Positions 7,933 to 11,383 of a DNA stretch of 11,383 nt are shown here, one piece after another (the stretch's first letter is position 1; each line of letters starts with the position of its first letter). Position numbers and translations under genes: made by a program. Below the pieces are notes generated by a model. The model saw nothing but the letters and a program-made list of their open reading frames with translations, was not told the origin of the DNA and did not search any database. Source of the DNA: Candidatus Hodarchaeota archaeon (GTDB lineage Archaea; Asgardarchaeota; Heimdallarchaeia; Hodarchaeales; Hodarchaeaceae); assembly GCA_030589605.1 (NCBI GenBank), contig JAUUVJ010000081.1, positions 1 to 11,383 of the forward strand, written 5' to 3'.

Positions 7933-9321
7933 ATGTTAATCCGTTTCTCAGTAGTCGTTGAAGGGGGGATAGAAGTCTTTTCTTACGAATCCCAAAATGC
8001 TTCTTTAACTGAACAAGATCCTCAATTAGTAGCGGGTTTTATGATGGCGATTCAATCTTTTTCTGAAACTATTCAGAATCCGATCCGGCAAATTCAATTT
8101 GCGAATATGATGTTATATATCCGTACATATGGAGATTTTGGTCTACAACTACTATTTGAGGAACAAGTAGATACAAAAAAGGTTGAACACTATTTTGAAG
8201 CATTGAGTAAGCTGGTTTATCCTTTGTTGGAAAATCAAAAAAAGGGGGAATATCCAGATAAAGAAATTTTTCAAGAGAAACTATTTCCTATGCTAAATCA
8301 TTTTAAAGATAACCCATTAGATGGAACAGAATTAGAGAACCTCGCAACTCAAAAAACACATACAAAAATTGCTATAGTAGGTCTAGGACAGGCAGGAAAA
8401 ACGTCATTAAAAAACCGTTTTTTTTAAAAGTGGTCAAAAGATATGATAAAAGAAATTAAACCGACCATAGGGGTAGAAACAAAGCCAAAATTTCTAGAAT
8501 TTTTAAAACAGCAATTTTTAATCATGGATTTTGGAGGACAACAAGTATTCAGGCAAAAATACTTGATAGAAACGAAGAGATGGGAAAATCTATCCGTTCT
8601 GATTTTTGTCATCGATATTCAAGATATTGGATCTTTTGAGAGCGCAAGTGAATATTTATGCGATATTTGGAATGTGATAAAGAAAGTGAATTCCAAAGAT
8701 CCAAAATTATCAATTTTCTTCCACAAATGTGATATAAATATCAGGAAAGGTTTGAATGAAAACATTAAAAAAAGTATGAGCTATTTAACAGACTTTGTAT
8801 CTTTTGCATCCTTTCATCTAACAACGATAGAAGATAATAGTGGTTTTTTGGCTATAATCAAGACCCTGTATTTTTCACTACCAGAAGTACTTCTTCGACG
8901 TTTACTGGAAGATAAATTTCTTCTATTTTTCGAAAAAGAAGTCTTACCAAAATATACTTACTTAGTTAATGAGGATCATTTCATTGATTTATTCCTGAAA
9001 TACAAGGATGAAATTCGAGAGCATGCAGTAAAAATTGGGTTTGGTTATGGACAATCTCTTCAAGAATCGTGGTTAACATATCTTATTGGAGAATGGACTC
9101 CTGATTATCGATTATTGAGTTCGAAAACACTTGCAGTAAGCCGTGAAGGTCAATATTTCTATATTACAATACCTGATTGGTCTGATCAGGATCTCCCGCA
9201 CGATCTTACAACTACTTTACTTGATGGGCTATTAGAAGGAATGACAAAAACTTTTTATTTAGATCCACCAGAAATTACGAAAACCAGTGGAGTTTTTACC
9301 ACCTGGAAGATCACTTTGTAA
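7933..9321 (+). pseudogene. Rag/Gtr-like GTPase paralogue interrupted by one in-frame TAA
   Basis: Full-length homologue of the GTPase at 6384, and exactly the same length in codons (463 including the stop), so no indels separate them overall. A TAA at codon 165 (8425-8427) splits it right after the P-loop GLGQAGKTS (150-158). The aligned codon in the paralogue is GAA (Glu165), so one G-to-T change explains the stop. Downstream the frame is intact and conserved: KPTIGVE (switch I), DFGGQ (switch II), HKCD (G4) and the whole C-terminal domain with LLDGLLEGMTKTF. The N-terminal longin-like domain is also intact. Possible readings are a very recent pseudogene, a sequencing or assembly error in a T-run, or stop-codon readthrough. 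A separate downstream protein from the ATG at 8443 would lack the P-loop and could not bind GTP normally. Confidence 0.85.
8425..8427 (+). other. In-frame TAA within GTPase gene
   Basis: The stop is formed by the last T of an eight-T run (8418-8425) followed by AA. Changing the T at 8425 to G would give Glu, as in the paralogue. Loss or gain of one T in the run does not restore reading, because both shifted frames soon meet stops. Confidence 0.85.
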
Positions 9322-9346
9322 TTACACTTCAGAGACCATATCAATG

Positions 9347-9352
9347 TTTTTT
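9347..9352 (+). terminator. Short T-run after interrupted GTPase
   Basis: Six T residues followed by CCCTCC lie 26 nt after the TAA at 9319, in the 56-nt gap between convergent genes. This is the only terminator-like element there; no clear hairpin or minus-strand T-run was seen. Confidence 0.25.
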
Positions 9353-9377
9353 CCCTCCTAACTAGATGATTGAATGT

Positions 9378-9779
9378 TTAGTTGCTTTGATTTCCCTTTA
9401 CCTGTGTTTCGGTTAATTTCTTGCCAATCATTTCTAATAGTACTTCTTCCTTAAACGGTTTGGTAATATAATCATCAATTCCAAGAATTCTAGCGAAACG
9501 TATGTCATCTGGTGTCGCAAGAGCTGATAGGAATAGAAGTGGAATTTCTTTCCATTTTGGGTCATTAGAAATCACTTGATAAAACTCATGTCCATCCATC
9601 TCTGGCATCATGATATCACTAATAATAAGGTCAGGGAGGGTTTGGTTCTCTATTAGAATTTTTATCGCTTCCTTTCCATTGATAGCGGTAGTTACTTTAA
9701 AATTATTCGCTTCTAAAGTGATTTGAATATTAAATAACACATCAGGGTTATCTTCAACTACTAATATTACGCGTTTCAT
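9378..9779 (-). CDS. Stand-alone receiver (CheY-like single-domain response regulator)
   Basis: A 133-residue protein that is a receiver domain almost to its end. The phosphorylation site is complete: Glu9-Asp10, phosphoacceptor Asp55 in SDIMMPEMDG, Ser85 (the Thr/Ser position) and Lys107 in TKP. A short polar tail (TETQVKGNQSN) follows, with no output domain, so it must act by binding partners or by relaying phosphate. It lies 38 nt downstream of the minus-strand kinase and has its own Shine-Dalgarno, which suggests a kinase-receiver pair in one operon. The sequence is very close to the receiver of the regulator at 2140, so it may compete for the same kinases or dock to the same surface (inference). 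It converges on the interrupted GTPase gene. Confidence 0.95.
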   Translation of the reverse strand: MKRVILVVEDNPDVLFNIQITLEANNFKVTTAINGKEAIKILIENQTLPDLIISDIMMPEMDGHEFYQVISNDPKWKEIPLLFLSALATPDDIRFARILGIDDYITKPFKEEVLLEMIGKKLTETQVKGNQSN

Positions 9780-9787
9780 TTTTTCTA

Positions 9788-9794
9788 CTTCCTT
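9788..9794 (-). promoter_or_regulatory. Shine-Dalgarno site of stand-alone receiver
   Basis: On the minus strand AAGGAAG lies eight bases before the ATG (9777-9779), in the 38-nt gap after the kinase stop. It supports the start and coupled expression with the kinase. Confidence 0.65.
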
Positions 9795-9817
9795 TATGTT
9801 CGTATATGGTTTCCCAC

Positions 9818-11383
9818 TTATATTTTAACATCTAATTTTTCGATTTTCTCCTTTGATAGTCTAGGTATAAATAAAAAAACAGATGTTCCTTCACCAAATT
9901 TGCTTTCGACAAATATATCTCCATCATGTAGTTTTATTAATTCTTTAGCTATTCCTAATCCTAATCCTGATCCTGAAACATTATTAACAAGTGTTGACCT
10001 AAAGAAGCGATTAAATAACTTTGGTAAATCCTCTTCATGTATTCCAACCCCTGTATCAGTGAATTTCAATAGAATTCCTTCAATACTCTGAGGGTTATAT
10101 GGCCCAAAATATGATTCAATGGCCTCTACCGAAATGGAATCACCTTCATTAGAATACTTTAAAGAATTATCTAGAATAATTCTAAAAATTTGAGCGATTC
10201 TTTTTGGATCCCCTATCAATGTAGAATGAGTATTCACAGTAGTACTTACTTGAATATTCTTTAACTTACGCCGAGGTTCCAATTGGTCAATAACTTCCGT
10301 TAAAACTAAGTTGGGTGAATATTCTTGCCAGTTGAATTTTAACTTTCTTTCATCAATCCGAGAAATTAACAAGAGATCCTCAATTAACTCATGCAAAAGC
10401 TGGGCATTCCTTGAAATTGATGAGATAAGCTTCGTTTGAGTCTCTTCAGGTAATCTTTTCCCATATCGTTCGTAATTACTTATAGATTGGTTTATTACAG
10501 TGATAGGAGTTCTTAGTTCATGAGAAACGGTCGAAATGAATCGCTTTCTCATGTTATCAAACTCGATAAACCGTGTGACATCTCGAAATTCAATTATTGT
10601 TTCAAATGGGCTTACTACAGGAAAATTACCTCCTCCTGAAACAAACTGAAGATACATACCCTTCTTCGGTTTTATAGTAATCTCTTTTGATTCATACGAT
10701 ATAAATAAGTCTCTAATTGCATCAAAAATAGGATTTCCTGTACTCAACACAAAATTTGTCCCTTCAGGTACCTCTTTATTAAAAATTTTATAAAAAAAAT
10801 TCTTTGCTGTATCATTTACTATAGTAGCTTTGCCCTCAGTATCAAGGACTAGAACTCCATCCTTGATTGTATTCAAGATTAATTCGATTCTCTTTTTTTC
10901 TGATAGTAAATCTTTCGTTTTCCGGGCAACCTGTTCTTTTAAATAATCTCTTGATCTTGACAATGTTTCTTCCGTTTTTTTACGATAAATTGATGTTCCT
11001 AAAATATCAGCTAAGATTCTTAATGTTCTTAATTCTTTTTCCTCCCAAATATAATAGCTGGTTAAGTTAATTATCACAAGGGCACCTGCGAGATATTCTG
11101 GTGTAAAAATTGGTATTCCGATTAATGATTCAATCTCATACTCTTCTATGAAATTTTTCTCGACACCAGCGTCATCAGGGTAATTGAAATCACAATTAAG
11201 AATTATTTCATGTCCATTCTGTAATTCCTGTTTTAACCAAGGTAAATCTCGAATAGGGAACTCTTTATGCTCATATTTTTTCTTAGAACATCGTTCAGAG
11301 TTCCATGCAAAAACCATAATCTCATCGTTAACTGGTTCATCAAATATACAAACTGCAATACTATCGACCATAAAATCATGATA
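9818..11383 (-). CDS. GAF-PAS sensor histidine kinase, 5' end outside window
   Basis: Soluble sensor kinase whose reading frame stays open to the right edge; four codons precede the Met at 11369-11371, and the GAF domain lacks its first helix, so the real start lies outside the window. From that Met 517 residues are visible: a GAF domain (about 1-135, with LIGIPIFTPEYLAGALVI), a coiled-coil linker (RSRDYLKEQVARKTKDLLSE), PAS (about 165-270), HisKA with His284 in SHELRTP (10520-10522), and HATPase with DNSLKYS, DTGVGI and GSGLGL. All catalytic boxes are intact and no membrane helix is seen. The linker, PAS and core closely resemble the kinase at the left edge, and the core also that of the hybrid kinase. 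The stand-alone receiver downstream is its likely phosphate acceptor. Confidence 0.94.
   Translation of the reverse strand, partial: YHDFMVDSIAVCIFDEPVNDEIMVFAWNSERCSKKKYEHKEFPIRDLPWLKQELQNGHEIILNCDFNYPDDAGVEKNFIEEYEIESLIGIPIFTPEYLAGALVIINLTSYYIWEEKELRTLRILADILGTSIYRKKTEETLSRSRDYLKEQVARKTKDLLSEKKRIELILNTIKDGVLVLDTEGKATIVNDTAKNFFYKIFNKEVPEGTNFVLSTGNPIFDAIRDLFISYESKEITIKPKKGMYLQFVSGGGNFPVVSPFETIIEFRDVTRFIEFDNMRKRFISTVSHELRTPITVINQSISNYERYGKRLPEETQTKLISSISRNAQLLHELIEDLLLISRIDERKLKFNWQEYSPNLVLTEVIDQLEPRRKLKNIQVSTTVNTHSTLIGDPKRIAQIFRIILDNSLKYSNEGDSISVEAIESYFGPYNPQSIEGILLKFTDTGVGIHEEDLPKLFNRFFRSTLVNNVSGSGLGLGIAKELIKLHDGDIFVESKFGEGTSVFLFIPRLSKEKIEKLDVKI

Noticed and set aside
8418..8430. Frameshift or polymerase slippage at the T-run as cause of the interruption
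   Set aside because: Both halves are in the same frame and total length equals the paralogue; adding or removing one T leads to early stops.
8443..9321. Separate gene starting at ATG 8443
   Set aside because: It begins inside the G domain, lacks the P-loop, has no good ribosome binding site, and aligns in frame with the paralogue; it is the second part of the interrupted gene.
1..11383. Mobile element or CRISPR array
   Set aside because: No transposase or integrase, no terminal inverted repeats, and no regularly spaced direct repeats were seen; similar DNA segments are explained by paralogous domains.

Overview
The window is a signalling island from a strongly AT-rich prokaryote, most likely an archaeon and probably of the Asgard group. 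That placement is inferred from gene content: eukaryote-like Ras/Rab-type and Rag/Gtr-type small GTPases, proteins with longin- or roadblock-like ends, and archaeal-style cytosolic histidine kinases, all packed in one gene set. Shine-Dalgarno sites (AAGGAG, AGGTG) and non-ATG starts are used. No rRNA, tRNA, CRISPR array, insertion sequence or transcription factor is visible.

Layout, plus strand: (1) a histidine kinase cut by the left edge (2-1171); (2) and (3) two paralogous response regulators, each a receiver domain joined to an alpha/beta domain that is not DNA-binding (1168-2094, 2140-3042); (4) a large kinase with a receiver domain that has lost its phosphorylation residues, followed by a GAF-like region, three PAS domains and a kinase core (3039-5690); (5) a Ras/Rab-like GTPase (5705-6364); (6) a three-part Rag/Gtr-like GTPase (6384-7772). 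These six are tightly spaced (overlaps of 4 nt, gaps of 14 to 45 nt) and look like one operon. After a 160-nt gap with T-tracts and a fresh ribosome binding site comes (7), a full-length paralogue of gene 6 of exactly the same codon length, interrupted by one in-frame TAA (7933-9321). Facing it on the minus strand is a second operon: a GAF-PAS histidine kinase cut by the right edge (9818-11383), followed by a stand-alone receiver (9378-9779).

How it may work together (inference): two or three soluble kinases sense cytosolic signals through GAF and PAS domains and phosphorylate receivers at Asp63, Asp56 or Asp55. The two fused regulators carry a domain with the look of a longin/roadblock GTPase platform instead of a DNA-binding output, and the next genes encode GTPases. 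The simplest reading is a phosphorelay that controls small GTPases, comparable in logic to the bacterial RomR-MglA/MglB polarity module but built from eukaryote-like parts. This coupling is the main candidate for an undescribed system here. The genes and their motifs are seen directly; the coupling is not proven by sequence alone.
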